From positions 1 through 39,879 of the forward strand of contig JAFZGK010000070.1 of NCBI GenBank assembly GCA_017555445.1: a DNA stretch of 39,879 nt. Reading direction: 5' to 3'. The notes beneath the pieces were generated by a model, which made no database searches, had not been told where the DNA came from, and was given only the letters and a program-made list of their open reading frames with translations. Shown here one piece after another: positions 32,585-39,879 of the stretch. The DNA comes from Bacteroidales bacterium (lineage in GTDB: Bacteria; Bacteroidota; Bacteroidia; Bacteroidales; UBA932). The position numbers and the translations under genes are program-made. The number at the start of each line of letters is the position of its first letter. Positions within the stretch are counted from its first letter, which is position 1.

Positions 32585-33264
32585 TACTGGAGAAGAGCAT
32601 CAAGTTCCTTCATAAGTTCCTCAGCATCTGCATCAAGAGTTCGCTGCATTGCGAGGATAGCCTCTCTTGTAGCGATCTCTGTGTTGTAGCCGAGAGTCAC
32701 CTGAGCCTGGATGTTTCCGTTCTCGAGTGTCTTATAGATCTCGATGAACTTGAGTACGCGACCGAGAGTATTGTTGATCACACTCTTGCTTGCACTTACG
32801 AATGAATTGACAGCAACTGCGTTGTCAGCGCTGATCTCGTTGTTGGCGATCTTCTGCTCGACGATTGAAGATACCTGAGTCTGGATCTGACCTGCGATGT
32901 CAAGCTTCGCAGTGTTGGTAGCTGACATTGAAGCCGCAGTGAAGTTAGAACCTACTGAAGTTGCAGTAGCCATGAAATAATATGGAACACCGTCAGCGTC
33001 AGTAGTCACCTGAGCCTGCCATGAATCCTCGAGCTGCTTTGCAAGAGGGAGCTTTCCTACAGGCACCTTGTAACCTTCCTTCTCAAGTCTCTTTGCCTCT
33101 TTACGAGCCTCCTTGAGAGCCTTCTCCTGAATCTCCTTATTGAGGAACTTTTCCTGCTTCTCAAGAGCTCTGTGCTCTTTCTTTGTTGCTACCTGAGCAT
33201 TTGCTTCAACTGAGAAAAGTACTGCTGCTGCAGCAAGTACAGAAATAATGATTCTTGCTTTCAT
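32584..33264 (-). CDS. Secreted LPP20-like protein
   Basis: A 226-residue protein with a signal peptide (MKARIIISVLAAAAVLFSVEANA). A highly charged helix (about 27-68, rich in K, E and A) precedes a domain running from about 75 to 205. That domain has the LPP20-like alternation ASMSATNTAKLDIAGQIQTQVSSIVEQKI followed by the strand ENGNIQAQVTLGYN. No lipobox cysteine is present, so it is periplasmic or secreted rather than lipidated. It is the first gene of a coupled pair with the DUF4384-like protein. Both have N-terminal domains of the same general type, so the pair may assemble together; that is inference. Codon use is biased, suggesting high expression. Confidence 0.75.
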   Translation of the reverse strand: MKARIIISVLAAAAVLFSVEANAQVATKKEHRALEKQEKFLNKEIQEKALKEARKEAKRLEKEGYKVPVGKLPLAKQLEDSWQAQVTTDADGVPYYFMATATSVGSNFTAASMSATNTAKLDIAGQIQTQVSSIVEQKIANNEISADNAVAVNSFVSASKSVINNTLGRVLKFIEIYKTLENGNIQAQVTLGYNTEIATREAILAMQRTLDADAEELMKELDALLQ

Positions 33265-33297
33265 ATCATTAATTTTAAAGTTAATTCACATATTTCA

Positions 33298-33305
33298 CAA
33301 AGTTA
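33298..33305 (-). promoter_or_regulatory. Promoter -7 box for the LPP20/DUF4384-like pair
   Basis: The minus strand reads TAACTTTG, a TAnnTTTG match 33 bp before the ATG at 33264. A TTG 22 bp upstream (33328-33330) lies in the loop of the upstream terminator. Confidence 0.65.
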
Positions 33306-33309
33306 GTAA

Positions 33310-33363
33310 AAAAATGATATCCTCCGTCAAAAAGAGCATATAATCCTGAGCGGAGGACATTTT
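33310..33363 (-). terminator. Probable intrinsic terminator of the CoA-transferase gene
   Basis: TCCTCCG (33320-33326) pairs with CGGAGGA (33351-33357). The stem continues past a 3-base bulge as AAAAATG with CATTTTT. The loop is long (24 bases). On the minus strand a seven-T run follows, three bases after the C-G core. Confidence 0.7.
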
Positions 33364-33365
33364 TC

Positions 33366-34673
33366 CTAAAGGTCGAAATTGTGATAATGCGGACCGAATC
33401 TTTCAAATGCAGCCCTGTCAAGAGCCTCTCTATGATCAGGATGCGCTATGCTGATGAGCAGCTTTGCACGCTCCTGCATCGACTTTCCGTAGAGATCAAC
33501 AGCACCGAACTCTGTCACCACATAATGCACATGAGGCCTTGTAGTCACAATTCCACCTCCCTCAATGATGGTCGGTGCAATCTTGCTGCCTCCCTTATTT
33601 GTGCACGACGGCATTGCGATTATGGCCTTGCCCTGCGGAGCAAGCGATGCTCCATATATGAAATCCACCTGTCCACCTACTCCTGAATGGAATCTTGTTC
33701 CGATAGAGTCCGCACAGACCTGACCTGTAAGATCAACCTGGACTGCTGAATTGATTGCTGTCATCCTTGGGTTGCGCGCTATCACATAAGGGTCGTTGGT
33801 GTAGCCGACATCCATCATAGCGACCATCGGGTTGTCATCGATGAAATCATAAACCTTCTGAGATCCCATGAGGAAAGTGGACACGAGCTTGCCCTTATCC
33901 GTAACCTTCTTAGATCCGTTGATGATGCCTTTGTCAACAAGATCAAGCACACCGTCTGCAAACATCTCAGTATGGATTCCGAGGTCCTTGTGGTTGCCAA
34001 GCTGAGCAAGTACTGCGTTAGGGATGGCACCGATACCCATCTGAAGACATGCTCCATCATCAATAAGGGCAGCGCAATGCTTTCCGATCGCAACTTCCAC
34101 TTCATTCGGCTCACTGAAATGCGCCGGCTCAAGAGGCTCGTTTCCTTCTACAAAGATGTCGATCATATCTACCGGTATCATGGCGTCTCCCCATGCTCTA
34201 GGCACATTAGGATTCACTACTGCGATGACAGTCTCTGCACATTCGATTGCAGCAAGAGTGGCATCGACTGACGTTCCTAGTGACACGTAGCCATGCTTGT
34301 CCGGAGGACATACCTGGATCATCGCGACATTGCAAGGAAGCGCTCCGCATCTGTAAAGCTTCTGAGTCTCGCTAAGGAATACAGGAATATAGTCTGAATA
34401 TCCGGCCTGAACACTTTTGCGGACATTGCCTCCTACGAAAAACGCCTGATGGAAAAATACACCCTCGAATTTAGGATCAGTATATGGTGCAGGTCCCTCT
34501 GTGTGAAGGTGATGGATCCTTACATCACGGAGTTCACCTGTCTCTCCCCTTCTGCAAAGTGCCTCGATCAGGATTCGTGGGGCGCTTGCGACACTGCTGA
34601 AATGAATATGGTCGCCTGATTTAACGACCTTGACGGCTTCGTCTGCCGAAACGTATCTGATTTCTTTGTGCAT
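33366..34673 (-). CDS. Acetyl-CoA hydrolase/transferase family CoA-transferase
   Basis: The 435-residue product is a class I-type CoA-transferase of the acetyl-CoA hydrolase/transferase family, moving CoA between acyl-CoA and a free acid such as acetate. The catalytic glutamate is Glu236 in LGIHTEMFADG. The CoA-binding glycine motif is GVGGQVDFIYGA, and the conserved TRPHVHYVVTEFGAVDLYGKSMQERA segment is near the C-terminus. The closest pattern is with butyryl-/4-hydroxybutyryl-CoA:acetate transferases, but the acyl group cannot be fixed by eye. No other fermentation gene is nearby. The promoter is back to back with mazG. The start ATG at 34673 gives the typical N-terminus. Confidence 0.92.
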   Translation of the reverse strand: MHKEIRYVSADEAVKVVKSGDHIHFSSVASAPRILIEALCRRGETGELRDVRIHHLHTEGPAPYTDPKFEGVFFHQAFFVGGNVRKSVQAGYSDYIPVFLSETQKLYRCGALPCNVAMIQVCPPDKHGYVSLGTSVDATLAAIECAETVIAVVNPNVPRAWGDAMIPVDMIDIFVEGNEPLEPAHFSEPNEVEVAIGKHCAALIDDGACLQMGIGAIPNAVLAQLGNHKDLGIHTEMFADGVLDLVDKGIINGSKKVTDKGKLVSTFLMGSQKVYDFIDDNPMVAMMDVGYTNDPYVIARNPRMTAINSAVQVDLTGQVCADSIGTRFHSGVGGQVDFIYGASLAPQGKAIIAMPSCTNKGGSKIAPTIIEGGGIVTTRPHVHYVVTEFGAVDLYGKSMQERAKLLISIAHPDHREALDRAAFERFGPHYHNFDL

Positions 34674-34692
34674 AACTATGTGTTTGAGACCT

Positions 34693-34700
34693 CAAAGATA
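34693..34700 (-). promoter_or_regulatory. Promoter -7 box for the CoA-transferase gene
   Basis: The minus strand reads TATCTTTG, a TAnnTTTG match 19 bp before the ATG. It is 11 bp from the opposed mazG box. Confidence 0.65.
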
Positions 34701-34711
34701 GGATTTTTTCT

Positions 34712-34719
34712 TAATTTTG
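34712..34719 (+). promoter_or_regulatory. Promoter -7 box for the mazG operon
   Basis: TAATTTTG matches TAnnTTTG, 20 bp before the ATG at 34740. It lies in the spacer of the divergent CoA-transferase promoter and rules out the ATG at 34668 as a start. Confidence 0.6.
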
Positions 34720-34739
34720 CCTCTCAAAATAATGATACT

Positions 34740-35558
34740 ATGCACACAAGGGAAGAAAAGCTGCAGGCCTTCGGCCGGATCCTCGATATTCTCGACGAGC
34801 TTCGCGAGAAATGTCCTTGGGACAGAAAACAGACAAACGAATCATTGAGACCTCAGACACTCGAAGAAGTGTATGAGCTTAGCGATGCCATTCTTAAAGG
34901 AGAGGACCGCGAGCTGTCGAAGGAGCTTGGCGACGTGCTTCTTCATGTGATCTTCTATGCGAAGATAGGTGAAGAAAAGCAGCAGTTCGATATTGTTGAC
35001 GTAATCAACTTCCTGTGCGACAAGCTGATCTATCGTCATCCACATGTATTCTCATCTGCGGAGGTAGGCGATGCAGAGGATGTGATCAAGCAGTGGGAGA
35101 TGCTGAAGACCACGGAAAAGGATGGAAACAAGAGAGTGCTTTCGGGTGTTCCAGACGGTCTTCCACCGCTTCTCAAGGCATACCGAATGCAGGACAAGGC
35201 ACGCGGCGTAGGCTTCGACTGGGAAAAGAAGGAGGATGTTTGGGAGAAAGTGAAGGAAGAGCTAGGAGAATACCAGGCAGAGCTTGATGCCATGGCAGCA
35301 GCGCAGACAGATGAAGAAAAGGCTGCAGCATATGACAGGGCAGAAGACGAACTCGGAGATTTTCTCTTTGCAACAGTGAACGCGGCTAGGCTTTATGGCC
35401 TGAATCCAGACACCGCTCTAGAGCGCACATGTGCCAAGTTCAGACGACGTTTCACATATCTTGAAGAGCATACCATCCGTCAGGGACGAAACCTTACAGA
35501 CATGACCCTTGCAGAGATGGACGAAATCTGGGATGAAGGAAAAAGAAAGGGACTATGA
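34740..35558 (+). CDS. mazG: Nucleoside triphosphate pyrophosphohydrolase MazG
   Basis: The 272-residue product hydrolyses nucleoside triphosphates to monophosphates and pyrophosphate, cleaning the nucleotide pool and affecting ppGpp signalling in some bacteria. The length fits two-domain MazG. The first domain shows LREKCPWDRKQTNESLRPQTLEEVYEL, with the magnesium-binding EEVYE (42-46) and later ELGDVLLHVIF (Glu62, Asp65). The second repeats the pattern around KVKEELGEYQAELDAM and AEDELGDFLFATVN. The ATG at 34740 gives MHTREEKLQAFGRILDILDEL, typical for the family. Its stop overlaps the tcdA start as ATGA. Confidence 0.95.
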   Translation: MHTREEKLQAFGRILDILDELREKCPWDRKQTNESLRPQTLEEVYELSDAILKGEDRELSKELGDVLLHVIFYAKIGEEKQQFDIVDVINFLCDKLIYRHPHVFSSAEVGDAEDVIKQWEMLKTTEKDGNKRVLSGVPDGLPPLLKAYRMQDKARGVGFDWEKKEDVWEKVKEELGEYQAELDAMAAAQTDEEKAAAYDRAEDELGDFLFATVNAARLYGLNPDTALERTCAKFRRRFTYLEEHTIRQGRNLTDMTLAEMDEIWDEGKRKGL

Positions 35559-36289
35559 TATACGACTGGCAGGAAAGAACGGGAATGCTAGTAGGCGAGG
35601 AGATGCTTGATCATTTCCGCGCATCTACTGTTGCAGTCATAGGAGTCGGAGGAGTCGGAGGATATGCTGCTGAAATGATTGTACGTGCAGGTATAGGACA
35701 TCTGATCATTCTGGACAGCGATGACGTTTCTCTTACAAACAAGAACAGACAGCTGCTGGCACTTGATTCTACCGTCGGAAAGCCCAAGTGTGATGTCCTT
35801 GCAGAACGACTTCTGGACATCAATCCGGAGCTTGATCTTATTGTAATCAAGGAGTATCTGGAGGCAGAAAAAGCAGGAGATGTATTGGGCAGCTATAAGA
35901 TTGACTTTCTTGTTGATGCGATAGACACACTCTCACCTAAGCTCCACCTTATCAAATACTGTATGGACAACAATATTCCTCTTGTGTCGTCTATGGGAGC
36001 CGGGGCAAAATACGATGCGACAAAAGTACGTCTTACCGACGTTTCAAAATCATTCAACTGTCCCCTCGCCTACATAGTCCGTAAGAGACTCAGATACATG
36101 GGAATCAAAAAGGGATTTCAGGTGGTATTTTCAGAGGAACTCCCTGATCGTGAATCTATTGTACCATGTGAGGACCGCAACAAAAAGTCACAGGTAGGCA
36201 CTATCTCATACATCCCCGCTGTCTTTGGTTGCGTCTGTGCTCAGGCAGCCGTCCGACACATTATAGAAATGAATATAAATAATGACTAA
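35555..36289 (+). CDS. tcdA: tRNA threonylcarbamoyladenosine dehydratase (ThiF/E1-like)
   Basis: The 244-residue product is an E1-like enzyme of the TcdA/CsdL branch that cyclises t6A37 in tRNA to ct6A using ATP. The nucleotide-binding motif is AVIGVGGVGGYAAEMIVRAG (27-46). It is followed by the adenylation region DSDDVSLTNKNRQLLALDSTVGKPK, VDAIDTLSPKLHL and SMGAGAKYDATKVRLTDVSKSFNCPLA, which is characteristic of TcdA. The C-terminus lacks a rhodanese domain, separating it from MoeB/ThiF variants. The four-base ATGA overlap with mazG implies translational coupling. The LRR lipoprotein gene begins 12 bp downstream with no terminator between. Confidence 0.93.
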   Translation: MIYDWQERTGMLVGEEMLDHFRASTVAVIGVGGVGGYAAEMIVRAGIGHLIILDSDDVSLTNKNRQLLALDSTVGKPKCDVLAERLLDINPELDLIVIKEYLEAEKAGDVLGSYKIDFLVDAIDTLSPKLHLIKYCMDNNIPLVSSMGAGAKYDATKVRLTDVSKSFNCPLAYIVRKRLRYMGIKKGFQVVFSEELPDRESIVPCEDRNKKSQVGTISYIPAVFGCVCAQAAVRHIIEMNINND

Positions 36290-36301
36290 AACTATAATAA
36301 T

Positions 36302-39300
36302 ATGAAAAAGACCGTAAAGTACCTCTGCTTTTGCCTAGCAGCTGTTTTAATGGTTTCATGTTATGATGATTCGGGGATCTGGGACTCTTTGAGAGACTTC
36401 CAGAACCGTCTTTTAAAGCTTGAAACTCTATGTACAGAAATGAATGACAACATCGCTTCTCTTCAACAGATTCTGGAAGCGTCAAAAAATGGGGACACTA
36501 TCCTTTCAGTGACTCCAATGACTCAAGATGGTAAAGAGATCGGATATGTCATCGAGTTTAAAAAAGCTGGCAAAGTTTACATTTATCACGGAAAGGATGG
36601 TAAAGATGGTAAAGACGGTAAAGATGGCAATAATGGCTACACACCGATTATTGGTGTCATGCAGGATACAGATGGTGTTTATTACTGGACTCTTGACAAT
36701 GATTGGTTGCTTGATGATGAGGGAAATAAGATCAAGGCACAGGGAACTGATGGAAAGGATGGAATAGATGGAGTGGACGGAGTAGATGGAGTAGATGGTA
36801 TCGACGGAACAGATGCTATTGCACCCAAACTTGAAATACGCGATGGATATTGGTATATCTCGTATGATGATGGTACAACCTGGACAAGGTTGGATAAGGC
36901 CATCGGAGATGATGGAGAAAAAGGAGATGATGGAGACTCATTTTTTAAAAGCGTGACATTTGATGATGATTATGCGTATTTTGAGTTATCTAACGGAACA
37001 GTTCTGAGGATTCCTATGTCTTCTGATTCCAATACGGATGAACAGCAGAATAACAAGATTTACTATACTACAACAGATGGCAAGAAAATGTTCCCTTATA
37101 ATGCAGACGCATTCAGCTTCGGAGCTATCATGCTATCGAACACTTATGAAAATGGCCGAGGAGTCATGACCTTTGATGATGAAGTCACCACAATAGGAAG
37201 GCAGGCATTCTACAAATTCTGCCCGACGTTGGAAAGCATAACGCTGCCTTCAACAGTCAAAGAAGTCGGATATCAGGCATTTTACGAATGCACATCCTTG
37301 AAATCAATATATTTTACTTCTAGCGATGTGCCTGAAGCATCTGCATTCAACAGCAGTTGGGTACCGTTCGACCTTAATGCTGTAGGCCGCAAGATTTATG
37401 TGCCGGAAGATGCAGTAGAAAAATATAGAAATGCCAGTTTGTGGGACAGGTATGCATCTTCTATCACTTCTACTGGTAGCACCTCAGGTAGTGATAGGGT
37501 ATATGAGTTCCATTATACCACTTCAGACAACAATGCGCTTTCTGTTTCAAAATTCAACAATGTTTTGCTCAAGAATGAATATGATTCTTCAATAGGAGCT
37601 TTTGTTCTTATCTTTGAAGGAGAAGTGACAGAAATCCCAAGTTCAGCATTCTCAAATAACTCAAAACTTACCAGCATCACCATCCCTGAGGGTGTAACTT
37701 CGATTGGCGAAAACGCCTTCAGAGAATGTAGTAATCTGAATACTGTCATTCTTCCGTCAAGCTTGACTACAATAGGAGATGATGCCTTCTATTATTGCAG
37801 GTCATTGGTGCAGATCACACTTCCGGAAAGTCTTGAAACCATTGGCGACTATTCATTTTACAAATGCGATCGTCTGACCGAGATAAATATGCCAGGAAAC
37901 CTGGTTTCAGTTGGCTATAACGCGTTTGCATATGGTATCTTCAATAAAGTATATATTGACGATCTTGCTAATTGGGTTAATGTTGAGTTTGAAGATGCTC
38001 GAGCCAACCCAGTCTACAAAGATGGCAGCAGCACAAAGGATTGCGTCATATATGTGAATGGAGAAGCTGTATCTGATCTTGTTATTCCTGATGGCGTGAC
38101 TGAAATTAACGATTTCGCCTTTGCAGGTGCTGTTTTATCAAGTGTCACTATTCCTGATAGTGTCGTTTCAATTGGTGAAAGTTCATTCTGGGGTTGTAGC
38201 TCAATAGAGAATATCACACTCAGTGCGAATCTTATATCTATCGGCGATTATGCTTTTAGCGGATGTGCACTAATACAAAGTATCACTCTTCCTTCTACAC
38301 TTACTACAATAGGAAATGGAGCATTTGCGAGATGTTCTTCAATTACTGAGATAACAATTCCTGACAGTGTCAAGACCATTGGAGAAAGTGCTTTTAATAG
38401 GTGTACCGGCTTGAGGTCTCTCAATCTTGGAACTGGTGTTGAATCTGTTGGCAGTTCAGCGTTCAGCAGTGTCAAGGAAATCCACATCACGGATCTCTCC
38501 GCTTGGTTTAAAATTGATTTTGGAGGCAGCCCTATGAGTGATAACACAAATCTTTTCCTGAACGGAGAATTGATTACAGAACTTGTAATTCCATCTGACA
38601 TTACCGTGATCAAGCCATACGCTTTCGCTTGGTCGCAGACGCTGATAAGTCTTGTAATACCTGATAATGTAACAAAGATCTCAAATAATGCCTTCTCGCG
38701 CTGTGATAATCTTGAAAGCGTTACCTTTGGCAGGGGATTGACAGCTATTGAGGATGGGGTTTTCAATAATCTTGAGAATATTACAAGGGTAAATATCACT
38801 GACCTGACTGCATGGTGTAATATTGATTTTGAAACATCGGCTACTAATCCACTTTCAAACCGTTATGCAAAACTATATCTGAATGGAGATGAGGTCACCG
38901 AACTGGTAATTCCTTCAGGTGTCACCGAGGTCAAAAGTTATTCATTCATAAATGTAAACCTTACCAGCCTGGTTATCCCAGAGGGAGTTGTAACTATTGG
39001 AGACCACGCATTCAATGGTATTTGGGGCAAAAAGTCAATGCAGAGTATCACTTTACCAAGTACCCTTACTTCCATCGGAACCGGTGCATTTGAGGATCCG
39101 GCAGATGACTGTAAAGTTTACATCTCTGATATTTCACAATGGCTGAATATGTCATTCGGTGATGAGAAGTCAGTACCTGAAGGATATTATTATCTGAATG
39201 GTGATGAGCTTACCGAACTTGCTGTTCCTTCAGGCACTACTGAGATCAAGCCGTATGTGTTCTCTAAATGTCACACGTTGGAAAAAGTCACTTTGCCGTC

Positions 39301-39679
39301 TAGTCTGGTGTCTATTGGCAATGGAGCTTTCTCAAGTTGTGGCTCATTGGATGATATCACATTGAATGAAGGACTTGAGACTGTAGGTGAATGTGTATTC
39401 TCAAGCTGTGCAATGACAGAACTTACACTTCCGTCAACCGTCACATTCTTGGGTTATAGTGCATTTGCATCATTTTCGCTGGAAACTGTCAATGTACTTT
39501 CTTCTGTACCTTGCACTATGGGATATCACGTTGCCGGTGGTGGAGCATATGAACAGAAATTCCTCTATGGACAGTTTACAAATAATGCAAATATCTATGT
39601 TCCTGCTGAATCTGTTACTCTATATAAGGTAGCCGCAGGATGGGATGAGTTGGCATCTAAAATATTTGCGAGGGAATAG
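36302..39679 (+). CDS. BspA-like LRR_5 surface lipoprotein with PL29-lyase-type N-terminus
   Basis: A 1125-residue lipoprotein. The signal peptide ends in LMVSC (Cys20) followed by YDDSG, an acidic tail typical of surface-exported Bacteroidota lipoproteins. A coiled-coil (26-62) and a beta segment match the PL29-lyase N-terminal/DUF4988 domain. Three collagen-like G-x-x tracts follow: 97-112 (GKD repeats), 148-171 (GVD/GID repeats) and 202-212. From about 262 to the end it is an array of LRR_5 (BspA) repeats of the pattern LTSITIPEGVTSIGENAFREC. It is interrupted by four longer modules beginning at residues 550, 727, 830 and 939. No lyase domain is present. A role in adhesion is known for BspA relatives; here it is inferred. 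Base composition is more T-rich than the neighbours. Confidence 0.93.
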   Translation: MKKTVKYLCFCLAAVLMVSCYDDSGIWDSLRDFQNRLLKLETLCTEMNDNIASLQQILEASKNGDTILSVTPMTQDGKEIGYVIEFKKAGKVYIYHGKDGKDGKDGKDGNNGYTPIIGVMQDTDGVYYWTLDNDWLLDDEGNKIKAQGTDGKDGIDGVDGVDGVDGIDGTDAIAPKLEIRDGYWYISYDDGTTWTRLDKAIGDDGEKGDDGDSFFKSVTFDDDYAYFELSNGTVLRIPMSSDSNTDEQQNNKIYYTTTDGKKMFPYNADAFSFGAIMLSNTYENGRGVMTFDDEVTTIGRQAFYKFCPTLESITLPSTVKEVGYQAFYECTSLKSIYFTSSDVPEASAFNSSWVPFDLNAVGRKIYVPEDAVEKYRNASLWDRYASSITSTGSTSGSDRVYEFHYTTSDNNALSVSKFNNVLLKNEYDSSIGAFVLIFEGEVTEIPSSAFSNNSKLTSITIPEGVTSIGENAFRECSNLNTVILPSSLTTIGDDAFYYCRSLVQITLPESLETIGDYSFYKCDRLTEINMPGNLVSVGYNAFAYGIFNKVYIDDLANWVNVEFEDARANPVYKDGSSTKDCVIYVNGEAVSDLVIPDGVTEINDFAFAGAVLSSVTIPDSVVSIGESSFWGCSSIENITLSANLISIGDYAFSGCALIQSITLPSTLTTIGNGAFARCSSITEITIPDSVKTIGESAFNRCTGLRSLNLGTGVESVGSSAFSSVKEIHITDLSAWFKIDFGGSPMSDNTNLFLNGELITELVIPSDITVIKPYAFAWSQTLISLVIPDNVTKISNNAFSRCDNLESVTFGRGLTAIEDGVFNNLENITRVNITDLTAWCNIDFETSATNPLSNRYAKLYLNGDEVTELVIPSGVTEVKSYSFINVNLTSLVIPEGVVTIGDHAFNGIWGKKSMQSITLPSTLTSIGTGAFEDPADDCKVYISDISQWLNMSFGDEKSVPEGYYYLNGDELTELAVPSGTTEIKPYVFSKCHTLEKVTLPSSLVSIGNGAFSSCGSLDDITLNEGLETVGECVFSSCAMTELTLPSTVTFLGYSAFASFSLETVNVLSSVPCTMGYHVAGGGAYEQKFLYGQFTNNANIYVPAESVTLYKVAAGWDELASKIFARE
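36590..36637 (+). repeat. Collagen-like G-x-x repeat tract 1
   Basis: Encodes GKDGKDGKDGKDGNNG (residues 97-112). At DNA level a 9-base unit GGTAAAGAT is repeated with few changes, so the tract may vary in length by slippage or recombination. Confidence 0.85.
36743..36814 (+). repeat. Collagen-like G-x-x repeat tract 2
   Basis: Eight G-x-D triplets (residues 148-171) with x = T, K, I, V, V, V, I, T. The 9-base DNA unit GGAGTAGAT recurs nearly unchanged in the middle of the tract. Confidence 0.85.
37949..39262 (+). repeat. Four long divergent modules inside the LRR array
   Basis: Copies lie at 37949-38122, 38480-38626, 38789-38947 and 39116-39262. Each starts with a (V/I)-x-I-x-D-(L/I)-x-x-W strand, continues with a variable stretch ending in YVNGE, FLNGE, YLNGD or YLNGD, then (V/I/E)-(S/T)-(D/E)-L-x-(I/V)-P and a terminal aromatic-plus-Phe (DFAF, PYAF, SYSF, PYVF). 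Standard 23-residue LRR_5 units fill the gaps. Confidence 0.8.
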
Positions 39680-39696
39680 GTATTTTTTTATCTTTG
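39665..39696 (+). promoter_or_regulatory. Promoter for prfA
   Basis: TTTG (39665-39668), a 20-bp spacer and TATCTTTG (39689-39696), 33 bp before the prfA ATG. The -33 element lies in the last codons of the LRR lipoprotein gene. Confidence 0.78.
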
Positions 39697-39729
39697 CGCG
39701 CTTGACAAGAAAATAAAAGATTATAATCA

Positions 39730-39879
39730 ATGGCAGATAATTCACTTTTGGAGAAGGTATTAGGCCTTCAGGAGAAATATGAAGCACTTCAGGCACAGCT
39801 TTCTGACCCTGAGGTAATCAGTGATATGAAGAAGTTCGTTCAGCTCAATAAGGAGTATAAGGAACTTACTCCTATCATC
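39730..39879 (+). CDS. prfA: Peptide chain release factor 1, N-terminal part (3' end outside window)
   Basis: The first 50 codons run to the end of the window in an open frame. They encode MADNSLLEKVLGLQEKYEAL, continuing into QLSDPEVISDMKKFVQLNKEY and KELTPII, the N-terminal helical domain of RF1, which reads UAA and UAG stop codons. The SDPEVISD and KEY segments match RF1 rather than RF2. The GGQ and PxT motifs lie beyond the window. The gene has its own promoter, 50 bp after the LRR lipoprotein gene. Confidence 0.9.
   Translation, partial: MADNSLLEKVLGLQEKYEALQAQLSDPEVISDMKKFVQLNKEYKELTPII

Noticed and set aside
34668..34739. ATG at 34668 as the mazG start
   Set aside because: Overlaps the CoA-transferase start and lies upstream of both -7 boxes, so it would not be transcribed from the mazG promoter.
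36590..36814. CRISPR-like regular repeats
   Set aside because: The repeats are in-frame G-x-x codons without spacers and no cas genes are present.
38248..38799. 183-codon minus-strand frame inside the LRR lipoprotein gene
   Set aside because: Its apparent repeats (LSPIVLTLSGIV-type) are the complement of the LRR_5 repeats.
1..39879. tRNA, rRNA, insertion sequence, integrase, toxin-antitoxin, restriction or other defence genes
   Set aside because: None seen on either strand; intergenic gaps are all under about 150 bp and hold only promoters and terminators.

Overview
The window looks like a piece of chromosome from a member of the Bacteroidales (phylum Bacteroidota). Three things point there. 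Upstream regions repeatedly carry the TAnnTTTG -7 box, several with a TTG/TTTG about 19-20 bp further upstream. Starts lack Shine-Dalgarno sequences and have A/T-rich leaders. The gene families are typical of the group: a BspA-like LRR_5 lipoprotein with a PL29-lyase-type N-terminus, DUF4293, tandem YitT proteins, TonB-C fusions, and a gyrA-TPR pair next to a Clp ATPase. The genus cannot be fixed from the sequence alone; an uncultured gut or rumen lineage is plausible. Nothing indicates a prophage, plasmid, insertion sequence, CRISPR array, tRNA or rRNA. The DNA is very compact, with no gene-free stretch longer than about 150 bp.

Layout. 1-396: 3' end of pyruvate phosphate dikinase. 479-1394: divergent DJ-1/PfpI and small winged-helix genes, bracketed by two terminators with the same stem. 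1433-3757 (minus): secreted unknown protein, then the alr-LMW phosphatase operon read right to left. 3886-4557: YugP-type zinc peptidase. 4624-9204 (minus): AraC-type membrane regulator, then ettA with a multi-membrane-span M28 peptidase. 9339-13973 (minus): leuS and two YitT paralogues. 14011-15895 (minus): SPOR lipoprotein and an M28-like protein fused to a TonB-C domain whose catalytic residues are lost. 16002-18102: CapA-like phosphoesterase and PhoH. 18138-22062 (minus): gyrA and a secreted TPR protein. 22177-27486: ClpA/ClpC ATPase, HAD phosphatase, AI-2E family permease and secreted esterase. 27492-30152: nucleoside phosphorylase (minus), DUF4293 protein (plus) and fabF (minus). 30302-31663: membrane LytTR regulator (plus) facing a small membrane protein (minus). 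31781-33264 (minus): a coupled pair of secreted LPP20/DUF4384-like proteins. 33366-34673 (minus): CoA-transferase. 34740-39679: mazG, tcdA and a 1125-residue surface LRR lipoprotein. 39730-39879: 5' end of prfA.

How the genes relate. Most are housekeeping: translation (leuS, ettA, tcdA, prfA), DNA topology (gyrA), cell wall precursors (alr), fatty acids (fabF), proteolysis (ClpA/C, YugP, M28), nucleotide turnover (mazG, nucleoside phosphorylase) and central carbon metabolism (ppdK, CoA-transferase). The more unusual content is envelope-related: the SPOR lipoprotein with the degenerate M28/TonB-C protein, the LPP20/DUF4384 pair, two regulators built directly onto membrane domains, and the mosaic LRR lipoprotein.

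I did not find an obviously new defence or mobile system. The best candidate for an undescribed unit is the SPOR lipoprotein / pseudo-M28-TonB-C operon at 14011-15895. Recurrent regulatory architecture also stands out: back-to-back promoters sharing their spacers, repeated ATGAATAR stop-start overlaps, and a terminator embedded in an opposing coding sequence.
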